DNA of 15,050 nucleotides from Spirochaetia bacterium (GCA_026002045.1 BOAV01000060.1:1-15050), one strand, 5' to 3'; numbered from the stretch's first letter, positions 1 to 6,854 are shown. The notes: generated by a model not told the origin, from the sequence alone. Numbers and translations: made by a program.

Positions 1-93
1 AGAACCAAGGACGAAATCCAGAGGATTACCAAAAAATACATGAGGGGAAACAGCTTGAGCTGTTCCCTTACCAAAATAAAGCATGAAGGTTAA
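1..93 (+). CDS. C-terminal end of an unknown protein (partial)
   Basis: Frame 1 is open from the first base to a TAA at 91-93 and gives about 30 residues, lysine- and arginine-rich (begins RTKDEIQRITKKY, ends KIKHEG). The gene begins outside the window. I do not recognise the protein. Support for it being real coding sequence is its position: an intrinsic terminator follows only 5 bases after the stop, exactly where a transcription unit should end. No domain can be assigned from so short a tail. Confidence 0.55.
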   Translation, partial: RTKDEIQRITKKYMRGNSLSCSLTKIKHEG

Positions 94-97
94 AGAT

Positions 98-129
98 ACC
101 GCAGGGCTTGCCCTGCGGTTATTCATTTT
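98..129 (+). terminator. Rho-independent terminator after the partial gene
   Basis: A perfect 9-bp stem ACCGCAGGG / CCCTGCGGT (98-106 and 111-119) closes a CTTG loop and is followed by a T-rich stretch (TATTCATTTT). It sits 5 bases after the stop of the upstream partial gene and 17 bases before the start of the Clp N-domain gene, so it ends the incoming unit. Confidence 0.85.
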
Positions 130-145
130 AGAAAAGGAATAAAAA

Positions 146-655
146 ATGGCATTGAGATTTCAGCAGTCTGCCAAAAGAACATTTGAAGATTCAAGAAGAT
201 ATGCAAAAGAACACAAACATGAATATCTTACTCCTGAACATATTTTAAGGACTATCCTTGATCAGCATCCGGGTATTTATGAGAATGTTGATGAGAAAGT
301 CATAATTAAGAGTCTGGATGAGTACCTTGATACCTATATTTCAAAAGTTGAAAAGGAGCCTATTGAGAGTGCAGATTTTCATGGAATGGCTAACCGGGCT
401 GCTCAGTGCACTATGAATGCTGGTAAAGATGAAATTGAGTCAGCCGATATACTGGCTGGTATTTGGAATACAAAGTGTCAAGCTTCCATGATCTTGAAAG
501 CATACAAAATTACCAAAGATGACACAATTTCGGCTGCCCGGAAATTGAAGGAACCGACAAAATTTGACAGCAATGGCACATTCTGTAAGGATATTGGCTC
601 TCTCCTGATGCTGTTAGGGTGGGCCATATACAATGGCAATCAAGAGGTTAAATGA
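146..655 (+). CDS. Stand-alone Clp N-domain (Clp R-domain) protein
   Basis: The 169-residue protein matches the N-terminal substrate/adaptor-binding domain of ClpA/ClpC ATPases. The tell-tale motif is HEYLTPEHIL at residues 25-34, and a second helical repeat runs through residues 81-107 (MANRAAQ ... IESADILAGIW), giving the usual two-repeat layout. No AAA+ module follows: no Walker A or B is present, and the C-terminal ~45 residues match nothing I know. It may therefore act as a free-standing adaptor or binding domain, or be the remnant of a larger Clp ATPase. The start is supported by AAGGA at 134-138, 7 bases upstream. It follows a terminator, so it should have its own promoter. The metallophosphoesterase lies about 100 bases downstream on the same strand. 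The family call is firm; the role is unknown. Confidence 0.75.
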   Translation: MALRFQQSAKRTFEDSRRYAKEHKHEYLTPEHILRTILDQHPGIYENVDEKVIIKSLDEYLDTYISKVEKEPIESADFHGMANRAAQCTMNAGKDEIESADILAGIWNTKCQASMILKAYKITKDDTISAARKLKEPTKFDSNGTFCKDIGSLLMLLGWAIYNGNQEVK

Positions 656-755
656 TAACTCGAGAATCGTAAATAAATTCTGGTGGATTTCACTTGTTTG
701 TTTTTGTTCAAAAAAGTATCATCTACTAAAAGCTTTCATAAAAGGAGGTAATAAG

Positions 756-1493
756 ATTAGCATACTCTTATCGGGAGATTTTCATGCCGGTTCAACTGGT
801 GAATTGTCAAACATCTGTCGATCCAAACTTAAAGGGTCTTGGGGTGACAAGTATGATACTATAAAATTTCAAATTATTCTTGGAGATGCAGGTTTTCTGT
901 GGCCTGGTAATGAACGGGCAGATCGATATAATCTCAAACAACTTGGCTTTAACCCATGGCCTATTTTGTTCCTTCCCGGCAACCATGAGCCTGTTCTCGG
1001 TATGGATTTGGGGCAATTCAAAGTTGCCGATCTTGGTTTTGGCCGTCCTGTTTATGAAATTCTCCCTAACGTCTATTATATGGAACGGGGTTACATTTAC
1101 AACATAGATGGAATGACCCTTGCAGTTCTTGGTGGTGGATTATCTATTGATAAAGCTCACCGAACAGAAGGTTTATCTTGGTGGCCTGAAGAACAATGGT
1201 CTTTTACCGAAGAAAAAGAATGTCTTACCAGAATGGAAGGGCAAACTGTTGATTATGTCCTTTCTCATGTGGCACCTAATAGCATAGCACAAAAACTGTT
1301 TCATTCAGAGCTTGAGTATTCCGGTGATAAGTTTATTGATCGTGTTGCTATTTTTACAGATGAAATTATCAAGGTATTGAAATACAAACAATTCTACTTT
1401 GCTCATTGGCACTTTGACCGGGCAATAAAGGAGTTTTGTTGCTTATGGAAAAAGACTGCTTTGATAACGAAAGATTCTTGTGAAGAATGTTGA
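756..1493 (+). CDS. Calcineurin-like metallophosphoesterase, probable ATT start
   Basis: A 245-residue metal-dependent phosphoesterase. Metal-binding motifs appear in family order: GDFH (D8, H10), GDAG (D44), GNHE (residues 75-78), SHVAP (H171) and AHWH (H217, H219). The substrate cannot be read from the sequence; such enzymes include phosphodiesterases, nucleotidases and protein phosphatases. An ATG in the same frame at 633 would add 41 residues unlike the family, overlap the Clp-domain gene, and lacks a good ribosome binding site. In contrast AAAGGAGGT (741-749) sits 7 bases before ATT at 756, and that ATT falls just where the domain begins, so I place the start there. The C-terminus after the AHWH motif is short and odd: a different frame stays open from about 1465 to a TAA at 1578, so a small frameshift near the end is possible. 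Confidence 0.75.
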   Translation: MSILLSGDFHAGSTGELSNICRSKLKGSWGDKYDTIKFQIILGDAGFLWPGNERADRYNLKQLGFNPWPILFLPGNHEPVLGMDLGQFKVADLGFGRPVYEILPNVYYMERGYIYNIDGMTLAVLGGGLSIDKAHRTEGLSWWPEEQWSFTEEKECLTRMEGQTVDYVLSHVAPNSIAQKLFHSELEYSGDKFIDRVAIFTDEIIKVLKYKQFYFAHWHFDRAIKEFCCLWKKTALITKDSCEEC

Positions 1494-1599
1494 AACAAGT
1501 TCTTTTCCAGATAATGTTACTTCTTCTGAAAATAAAAAGTGGGGTATTCGACAAGGAATGCAGAATTGTACATCAGACTAATCAATAATAGGTTATTTA

Positions 1600-2022
1600 T
1601 TAGGATTTACTTTTATACCAAGTCGTAATATCACCATCGGAATCTTTCAATTTTAGTATAAAGTTTTCTTCATCTTCGGAAAATACATATCTATATCTGT
1701 CAGCATCACCAAAATCGTCAATCAGATCAATAGTTTTATTTCCAGTATTTACCTTGAATGTTCCTTCCCATGTCATTTGTGACCCCATACCTAACATACC
1801 TTGCAAGGCCATGATAGAACACTTATTCCCTGAAAAGACAAGCATCGTAGCTGATATTTCACTATTGTTATTTAATAAAAACTGGTATGCAAGCATTGTG
1901 GAAGTTATATTTGTCCATTCACCTTCAAATGCCACTGTTTCTTGGGCAAAAATGTTAGACATAACGGTTAATAAAAGACAAACTATGATAATATGGACTT
2001 TCTTTTCAAATTTCGATGCCAT
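1600..2022 (-). CDS. Small exported protein of unknown function
   Basis: A 140-residue protein with a clear Sec signal peptide: basic n-region (KFEKK), hydrophobic core (HIIIVCLLLTVM) and a likely cleavage after A26 (IFA|QE). There is no lipobox, so the product should be periplasmic or secreted rather than a lipoprotein. The mature part is rich in strand-forming and Asp/Asn residues (FEGEWTNI near its start, WEGTFKV mid-way), which looks like a small beta-barrel or lipocalin-like fold; that is inference from residue pattern only. On its strand AAGGAG lies 7 bases before the ATG. It lies downstream of the helicase operon on the same strand with an 88-base gap, so it may be transcribed separately. 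Confidence 0.7.
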   Translation of the reverse strand: MASKFEKKVHIIIVCLLLTVMSNIFAQETVAFEGEWTNITSTMLAYQFLLNNNSEISATMLVFSGNKCSIMALQGMLGMGSQMTWEGTFKVNTGNKTIDLIDDFGDADRYRYVFSEDEENFILKLKDSDGDITTWYKSKS

Positions 2023-2110
2023 AGTAAAACTCCTTGGAAGGCAAATGTAGTCTTTATTCTATCATTCTTTATAATACATTGCAAGTCATAGGGCCTTGTG
2101 CATTTCATTT

Positions 2111-2548
2111 TTATGAATATCTTTCCACAAACTCATTAAAATCATTCCCATGGCCTCTATTAAGCACTAAGCCCGGATGCTCACATTCCAGTTTCATTAT
2201 CTCTTCCAGCTCGGCCCTGTTTATTGATTTCCTGAAATTCGTTCCTCTAATTGTTTTAACGACTCTTGTCTCAATCATAACAGGTTCAAAATGGATGTCA
2301 TCAAAACTTTGTTTTATAAATTTAGAAGATCCAAAGTATCCATCTTCTATTTCGGTATCCGTTATCCTCCAGTTTCTATTGAAAACACGTTGGTAATTGT
2401 TCTTATCCATTGCATGCTGCCCGGCATAATACATTAGGAATTTTTGTCCTTCAAAGAGAAAGAAATATCTGGTTCTATAAATGTATGTTACCATACAAGG
2501 GTTCAATGTTTTGAGCGTTTTAGATATTGGTTGACAACAAATGTTCAT
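2111..2548 (-). CDS. Unknown protein, third gene of the helicase operon
   Basis: About 145 residues, not recognised. It has no signal peptide or membrane segment and is rich in charged residues, with an acidic and aromatic C-terminus (ends FVERYS). I chose the ATG at 2548 because it overlaps the TGA of the preceding gene as ATGA, the same coupling used one gene earlier. An in-frame ATG four codons upstream (2560) is the alternative and would give 149 residues. Order in the operon is helicase, 99-residue protein, then this one, and the tight overlaps imply coordinated production. No function is proposed beyond association with the helicase. Confidence 0.6.
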   Translation of the reverse strand: MNICCQPISKTLKTLNPCMVTYIYRTRYFFLFEGQKFLMYYAGQHAMDKNNYQRVFNRNWRITDTEIEDGYFGSSKFIKQSFDDIHFEPVMIETRVVKTIRGTNFRKSINRAELEEIMKLECEHPGLVLNRGHGNDFNEFVERYS

Positions 2549-2844
2549 TGTAGAACCCATCCATCAGGGATACCCTCATCTGTTTTTATTTTGCTTATTA
2601 CTATTGTCCTACCTATCCCCTGTTTTGTAATGATTTTATATTCTATATCATCAATAGCATGGGATATTTCAAAGTCTATTAAATCCCTTACATCTTCTTG
2701 AGGAAAATGGAGCCTAAATTCAGTCATTATCCCTATTACTTTTTCCAACCCTAATTTTGCTATCCCCTCCGGATAGTCATAAGGGTTGTATTTTAACTTT
2801 CTAATTGGCCTATTTCTTTTTTCTTTTAATTCTGCCAAGGTCAT
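2545..2844 (-). CDS. Unknown 99-residue protein, translationally coupled to the helicase
   Basis: A 99-residue soluble protein, not recognised. The N-terminus is basic (KEKRNRPIRKLKYNPYDYPEG) and the remainder mixes an acidic helix (PQEDVRDLIDFEISHAIDDIEYK) with a glycine-containing strand region. Its ATG at 2844 overlaps the helicase stop as ATGA, and AAGGAG, 9 bases upstream inside the helicase coding sequence, serves as its ribosome binding site. It in turn overlaps the next gene as ATGA. Such double coupling suggests the three products are made in fixed ratio and may act together. The function is unknown. Confidence 0.65.
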   Translation of the reverse strand: MTLAELKEKRNRPIRKLKYNPYDYPEGIAKLGLEKVIGIMTEFRLHFPQEDVRDLIDFEISHAIDDIEYKIITKQGIGRTIVISKIKTDEGIPDGWVLQ

Positions 2845-4160
2845 GATGACATCTCCTTGATATAATTTCTTATTGATCCTGGGCTGACATTCAGCCTTCT
2901 AGCCAATTCCTTGTTTGCTGGTAAGGGTTTTGATTCTTTTATCAGTTCTTCAAGATATTCTATACACATTTCCTTTTTCCTGGTCCTATCCTGTGGGGTC
3001 ATAAACCTACCTATACCATCTAAATCCTTTATTTGGTCTAAAAGGAGTTGCCCCTTTGCTGTGTGATATACACATACCTTCCTTGACAAGGCATAGCCCC
3101 AACTTCCCTTATTGATTATCCAATCTTGGTCCACAGCCTTAATATCTGCTGCCCCAGCAGAAAAGGAATAAGTGTATTGAAAAGATTCCTCTTTTATCTT
3201 ATTAAGATCCCCATAGGCAAAATAAAGATTATCCAGGCTTGTAACCCTGCTACAGGCCACATATAAGGCCCTCATTCTAAGGTCAGGATTTTGATATTCT
3301 TTTGTGAGACTATCAAGATGGACTATAAGATCCCCCTTTACAGTCTGTCCTTGAACCCCATGAAAAGTACAAGCAAAATTGGGAACAAAATAATCATTGA
3401 ATATGGACTTTTCAAGTGAAATGGCCTCAGAATGTCTTTGATTCCATAAAACAACATCATATTCTGTTATATCAGTAATAGTGAATAGTTCATTATTATA
3501 CCAAAAAGCATTATCAAATCTTGTTTCAGATTCATTTCTATACCCAATCTTTGTTTTACCATCAGTTGCTATCTTATAATCCTTTGCTCTAACAGGGCTT
3601 CCCTTGACCAGTTTTAATAATTTGTTATATTCTTCTATGGATTTGTTTTCATAGGTAACGAATAGGGTTTTATCATTTGACCTTTCTGCCTTTCTTTCTT
3701 CAATAATTGACCAGTCTATTTTATTATTCAATAAACTCCCAAGGAATAAATGCAGTCTTATATCTATGGATCTGTATGGCTTTTCAAGCAGATATATTTC
3801 ATCAATCCAGTCTGACCTTATAGGCTGTCCTTCCACAGGCAAGAGCTGGTTAAAATCACCAATGAGTAAGAAGTTATGGTATGGCCTTGCTTGAACCATC
3901 ATCTCTAACTGCTGTTGATTTAACATTGATGCTTCATCAATTACGACTGTTGCTTTTTTATTAGAAGGTTTGGTCAGTTCATTAAACCAAGGGTTATCCT
4001 TGGTAAAACCAAAGTGCCTATGTATGGTTTTCCCTTCAATAAGGGAGGCACATTCATTGGTCATCCCGGTAAAATACCAGTCCTTGTGTATGTTCTTTAA
4101 CCTGTTTGTTAGAAATGTTTTGCCTGTTCCAGCAGAACCTGTGATTAGGATTGTAGCCAT
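2841..4160 (-). CDS. SF1 DNA helicase (RecD/Pif1-like) with C-terminal helix-turn-helix
   Basis: A 439-residue superfamily 1 helicase. Visible motifs: Walker A GSAGTGKT (8-15), Walker B VVIDEAS (72-78), motif III GDFNQLLPV (101-109), a motif IV-like KPYR (R130), motif V HGVQGQT (267-273) and motif VI ALYVACSR with the arginine finger R305. The last ~30 residues (PANKELARRLNVSPGSIRNY) form a helix-turn-helix, unusual for this family and suggesting an added DNA-targeting or specificity element. It is shorter than RecD (about 600 residues) and closer to compact phage or plasmid helicases, which act in replication, recombination or transfer. AAGGAG lies 7 bases before the ATG but is buried in a predicted leader hairpin (4168-4204). 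Two unknown genes follow with ATGA overlaps. It sits next to a tyrosine recombinase on the opposite strand, which fits a mobile element. Confidence 0.85.
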   Translation of the reverse strand: MATILITGSAGTGKTFLTNRLKNIHKDWYFTGMTNECASLIEGKTIHRHFGFTKDNPWFNELTKPSNKKATVVIDEASMLNQQQLEMMVQARPYHNFLLIGDFNQLLPVEGQPIRSDWIDEIYLLEKPYRSIDIRLHLFLGSLLNNKIDWSIIEERKAERSNDKTLFVTYENKSIEEYNKLLKLVKGSPVRAKDYKIATDGKTKIGYRNESETRFDNAFWYNNELFTITDITEYDVVLWNQRHSEAISLEKSIFNDYFVPNFACTFHGVQGQTVKGDLIVHLDSLTKEYQNPDLRMRALYVACSRVTSLDNLYFAYGDLNKIKEESFQYTYSFSAGAADIKAVDQDWIINKGSWGYALSRKVCVYHTAKGQLLLDQIKDLDGIGRFMTPQDRTRKKEMCIEYLEELIKESKPLPANKELARRLNVSPGSIRNYIKEMSS

Positions 4161-4167
4161 TAAAAAT

Positions 4168-4204
4168 CTCCTTGATGCTCAATGGGTATACCAGCACCAA
4201 GGAG
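4168..4204 (-). promoter_or_regulatory. Leader hairpin that sequesters the helicase ribosome binding site
   Basis: On the plus strand CTCCTTGATGCT (4168-4179) is the inverted repeat of AGCACCAAGGAG (4193-4204), 12 bp with one mismatch, around a 13-base loop that contains the palindrome GGTATACC. In the minus-strand mRNA the downstream arm carries AAGGAG, the helicase ribosome binding site, while the upstream arm is a perfect anti-Shine-Dalgarno. When folded it should block helicase translation; as DNA the same palindrome could be an operator. The structure is seen in the sequence; the regulatory role is inferred. Confidence 0.55.
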
Positions 4205-4289
4205 CAATTAAATAGTGGGCTTTTTTACAGCCTCACTACCTATGATATTAACATTTTTAAAAATGACTTTGATTTTTAACCACTTTGTA

Positions 4290-4349
4290 GAGGTGGCAAT
4301 TGCTCACATGTTAATAGTTAAAATTGAGGTGGCTCTTTGATATGCCACC
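4290..4349 (+). repeat. GAGGTGGC direct repeats with an inverted copy, between divergent genes
   Basis: GAGGTGGC occurs at 4290-4297 and 4326-4333, 36 bases apart, and GCCACC at 4344-4349 is its inverse, giving a 6-bp hairpin GGTGGC/GCCACC with a 10-base loop. They lie in the 246-base gap between the helicase operon and the divergent 104-residue gene, where a shared operator could act. Apart from these repeats and the helicase leader hairpin I see no gene in this gap. Confidence 0.3.
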
Positions 4350-4406
4350 AGTAAAAAACTCCGAATTTGCCATTTACGCTTACATAATGGACATAAGGGG
4401 ATCATT

Positions 4407-4721
4407 ATGGCATCTAATGACGAAGAGTATTACAACACCCTCATAGACTGGCTAAGGGAGCCGGAATCGGTAGAAAGGTTCCTGAAAGCCTGTATCAAGG
4501 CTTATGCCGTGGATAAAGACCAAGTGCAATCTTTTATCGGCTGTGCCGAGGAAGCCCTTGAATACCTGAATGGGATTGACCTGATGGACTGGGTTCCTCA
4601 CCCCTTTGACCATTTCTGGCCCAATCAGGCTCATGCTATGGGGTATGAAATCTTTGAGGGTGTGAAAGATAGTGTCCAGGAAAGCCTGTGTCTGCTCCTT
4701 CAGTATAGGGAACTGGAATAG
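4407..4721 (+). CDS. Small acidic protein of unknown function
   Basis: A 104-residue protein, strongly acidic and mostly helical, with a tryptophan- and histidine-containing middle (DWVPHPFDHFWPNQAH). There is no signal peptide or membrane helix. The start is supported by AAGGGG at 4395-4400, 6 bases before the ATG. It is the first gene of a plus-strand unit that continues 70 bases later into the tyrosine recombinase, and it is divergent from the helicase. Small acidic proteins beside recombinases are sometimes excision factors or DNA mimics, but there is no motif here to support either. Not recognised. Confidence 0.6.
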   Translation: MASNDEEYYNTLIDWLREPESVERFLKACIKAYAVDKDQVQSFIGCAEEALEYLNGIDLMDWVPHPFDHFWPNQAHAMGYEIFEGVKDSVQESLCLLLQYRELE

Positions 4722-4742
4722 CATTATTTTTTTAGGGAATCT

Positions 4743-4769
4743 GGACTCATAATCAATATATATGAGTCC
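4743..4769. repeat. 9-bp inverted repeat directly upstream of the recombinase
   Basis: GGACTCATA (4743-4751) and TATGAGTCC (4761-4769) are perfect inverse copies around a 9-base AT spacer. The repeat ends 11 bases before the GGAG ribosome binding site of the recombinase. Arms of this size around a short spacer resemble core binding sites of tyrosine recombinases, but an autoregulatory operator is equally possible. The repeat is certain; its role is inferred. Confidence 0.4.
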
Positions 4770-4791
4770 TAATGAATTTTGGAGAATGAAT

Positions 4792-5766
4792 ATGAATGTA
4801 CTGAGAAAAAGAGATATAGCCCCTCCCATTGACCTAAATTCTTTAGCATTGAGGATTGCAAAGACCCAACCTCAGCTTTCAGACCTCAATATAGTGCAAT
4901 TGGAGAAATTGGCCCGGATTATGACTACTCAGCGGCTTTCTGATGAATTGGGCTATGCTGTGAGCCTTGCAGGGATTGATTATAGTAAAGAGAAAACATT
5001 GTTCCTCAAATCCATAAGCCCTAATGACAGTGCTTGTACAAAATCGGCCTATAAAAATGGAATGAAAAGATTAGAAGCCTATACATTACTCAATGGCATT
5101 AAGTTGTTAACCTTGACCCCGGCCCAAGCAGACCAATACATTTTTGCATTAAGGCAAGAGGGGAGGGCTGCTGCCTCTGTCAGGCTGGATGTGTCCATTA
5201 CTTCATCGTTTTTTACCTTTATTTCCCGGAGACATAAGGCTGTGAGTAATCCTTTTCGTGGTACACGGGCTAAACCTTCAAATAAATCAATGAAAAGGGT
5301 AGTGATCCCTACTGATAATGAAATTAAAATCATTTTGAATAATGTCCCTGCCTTTGAAAAGGCCATTATTACCTGTTTATACAGCCGTGGTTTTCGTATT
5401 GGTGCCCTGCCTACATTGACTATTTGGGGGGCCAAATTCAATGCTAGGAGCAAACAGGTAGATATTTCGGGGGAAATGCCAATGGAGGCCATTCAGAGCA
5501 TTAAGGAAGCAGGGCTGAATAGCCATAAGCCTTTCTCGGCTTTCACCAGCAACGCTCTTAAAACAAGGATTAAGAAGCAAATGGAGCGGCTTTATTCAAG
5601 TGGCCTGATTAGAAATCAGTATTCCAGCCATGATTTTCGACATTACTATGCTGTGGCGGAATATAAGAAAAACAGGGACATCTACCGGGTGTCAAAACTT
5701 TTATATCATTCCAGCATTGCCATTACTGAAAGGTATTTACAAGGGCTTGGTGTTGTGGATATTTAA
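4792..5766 (+). CDS. Tyrosine recombinase / phage-type integrase
   Basis: A 324-residue site-specific recombinase. An N-terminal SAM-like DNA-binding region (a helical part ending around residue 160) precedes the catalytic domain. Catalytic residues are visible in order: R202 (GFRIGAL), H280 and R283 (HDFRH), H306 (YHSSI) and the nucleophile Y315 (TERY). The box II Lys is not obvious from inspection. The protein cuts and rejoins DNA through a 3'-phosphotyrosine link and would drive integration or excision of the surrounding element. I prefer the ATG at 4792, with GGAG 7 bases upstream, over the ATG at 4762, which lies inside the inverted repeat and has no ribosome binding site. It is followed 42 bases later by a small helical gene on the same strand. 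No tRNA or clear attachment site is visible in the window, so the element's ends are not fixed. Confidence 0.85.
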   Translation: MNVLRKRDIAPPIDLNSLALRIAKTQPQLSDLNIVQLEKLARIMTTQRLSDELGYAVSLAGIDYSKEKTLFLKSISPNDSACTKSAYKNGMKRLEAYTLLNGIKLLTLTPAQADQYIFALRQEGRAAASVRLDVSITSSFFTFISRRHKAVSNPFRGTRAKPSNKSMKRVVIPTDNEIKIILNNVPAFEKAIITCLYSRGFRIGALPTLTIWGAKFNARSKQVDISGEMPMEAIQSIKEAGLNSHKPFSAFTSNALKTRIKKQMERLYSSGLIRNQYSSHDFRHYYAVAEYKKNRDIYRVSKLLYHSSIAITERYLQGLGVVDI

Positions 5767-5808
5767 GAATAATATCCTTGGTGTGTGGTTATAATTAGAG
5801 GAGGTTTT

Positions 5809-6024
5809 ATGGCTGATAATGACAATTTTGTATTTTTGTTTAGAAAAGAGGTGGAGGCCAAGATCCAGATTTTAGCAGATGTTCATTCAGAATTGATTGC
5901 TCTTGGTGATATGGTTAAAGTATTACTTATGGATCCAGAAGATATGGAAAAAGGAACGTCGGAAGGTGTTAAAATCCTAATTCAAAAGATTCAAAATCAG
6001 GTAGATGATGTCTTAAACAAGTGA
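5809..6024 (+). CDS. Small helical protein downstream of the recombinase
   Basis: A 71-residue protein, not recognised, that reads as one or two amphipathic helices (regular Leu/Ile/Val spacing through AKIQILADVHSELIALGDM and VKILIQKIQNQVDDVL), so a coiled-coil or dimerising protein is likely. The start at 5809 is chosen because AGGAGG (5799-5804) lies just upstream; an ATG at 5785 in the same frame has no ribosome binding site. It follows the recombinase by 42 bases on the same strand and is probably co-transcribed, which would suit a small accessory factor of the element, though no domain proves this. Confidence 0.6.
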   Translation: MADNDNFVFLFRKEVEAKIQILADVHSELIALGDMVKVLLMDPEDMEKGTSEGVKILIQKIQNQVDDVLNK

Positions 6025-6076
6025 TTGTCGTTAATGGTCTCAAAAAAGGTTTAGTGTTCTGGCTATTTTAATATCG

Positions 6077-6250
6077 TTAGCATTGATTGGCTCGCCACTT
6101 CTTGATAGATTTTTTATCATCTGTATTAGAAATCTGATAAATCCTCTTATATTTTGCATGGTTATCGTCATAGGTTCTGGTTTTTAAGACATCTGTATCA
6201 TTTTTAATCGATTGTGGGTTTGTACTATTAAATATTCTGTTGAAGTTCAT
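6077..6250 (-). CDS. Tiny ORF (57 residues), unknown
   Basis: A 57-codon ORF on the minus strand, starts ATGAACTTCAAC and ends with Cys-TAA (residues WRANQC). AGGAG precedes the ATG by 7 bases, and this ribosome binding site is the main reason to call it real. The product is polar, rich in Asn, Asp and Lys, with no motif I recognise. It lies 10 bases after the preceding tiny ORF on the same strand and converges with the recombinase unit, with about 52 bases between the two stops. It is probably the last gene of the winged-helix unit. Confidence 0.5.
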   Translation of the reverse strand: MNFNRIFNSTNPQSIKNDTDVLKTRTYDDNHAKYKRIYQISNTDDKKSIKKWRANQC

Positions 6251-6260
6251 AATTAATCTC

Positions 6261-6428
6261 CTATATTTGATTTAAAATTGGTAAAGGCTCAAAGTCTGAT
6301 AGTAAATCGGAACTAATTTTTTTTAGTGGCAATCCAGTTAGAATGTCGATTCCTGTCCTATCCTGAATAATTTTGACAGGTTCGGAATACGCCGCTGTTT
6401 GTGGAATAGTGTTTATTTCGTTCTCCAT
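6261..6428 (-). CDS. Tiny ORF (55 residues), possibly the C-terminus of the winged-helix protein
   Basis: A 55-codon ORF on the minus strand beginning MENEINTIPQ and ending LPILNQI. It has no convincing ribosome binding site. It lies in the same frame as the upstream winged-helix gene and is separated from it only by TAA and two codons (TTA AGC). The simplest readings are that a nonsense mutation split one protein of about 177 residues, that the stop is read through, or that this is a coupled small gene. The stretch VKIIQDRTGIDILTGLPLKKI looks like ordinary folded protein sequence. Not recognised. Confidence 0.4.
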   Translation of the reverse strand: MENEINTIPQTAAYSEPVKIIQDRTGIDILTGLPLKKISSDLLSDFEPLPILNQI

Positions 6429-6434
6429 GCTTAA

Positions 6435-6794
6435 TTAGTTCATTGAGTTAGTGAATAACGCAACATAATCGGGAATTCTATTACGACATTTCATTTTTAT
6501 CAGTAATAAGTAATTTTCAATAATATCCTTATCAAGTTGGTATAATTTTGAATTGGTCTTTTGATTAAAACCTTTTCCATTGTATGATTTTGAAACTTGT
6601 GTTATTTCGTTGTTGGCTAATAATTGTTGGGTGAGTTTGTAAATCATTCTTGGCTTAAAATGAAGTTGGGATGCTAAATATCGGGCATCCATATATCTAA
6701 GTCCATCATCATCTTGATTATGAGGCATTAGGTTGGTAGAAACATACCAGCATGATAGGAGCCTGAGAGAGTTGGTGAGTCTTTTGTCGTTCAT
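6435..6794 (-). CDS. Winged-helix DNA-binding protein
   Basis: A 119-residue protein with a winged helix-turn-helix through the middle: helix ARYLASQLHF, turn, recognition helix PRMIYKLTQQLLANNEI, then a wing containing TQVSK and KLYQLD. Such domains occur in MarR- and DnaD-like regulators and in small plasmid or phage replication initiators; which applies cannot be decided. AAGGAAGG lies about 6 bases before the ATG. It leads a minus-strand unit with two tiny ORFs, the first in the same frame after a single TAA, so the protein may originally have been about 177 residues. Next to a recombinase and helicase it could be the element's repressor or replication control protein; that is inference. 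Confidence 0.6.
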   Translation of the reverse strand: MNDKRLTNSLRLLSCWYVSTNLMPHNQDDDGLRYMDARYLASQLHFKPRMIYKLTQQLLANNEITQVSKSYNGKGFNQKTNSKLYQLDKDIIENYLLLIKMKCRNRIPDYVALFTNSMN

Positions 6795-6854
6795 TTAAAC
6801 CTTCCTTCAATAAAATTAGTAATGAATGAAGCGCCTGATTTTAATGATGATGGC

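Noticed and set aside
633..755. ATG 633 as start of the metallophosphoesterase
   Set aside because: It overlaps the Clp-domain gene, has no ribosome binding site, and the extra 41 residues are unlike the family.
4452..4829. A 125-codon minus-strand frame opposite the small acidic protein
   Set aside because: It is antisense to a gene with a better ribosome binding site, runs across the inverted repeat and into the recombinase, and has no recognisable product.
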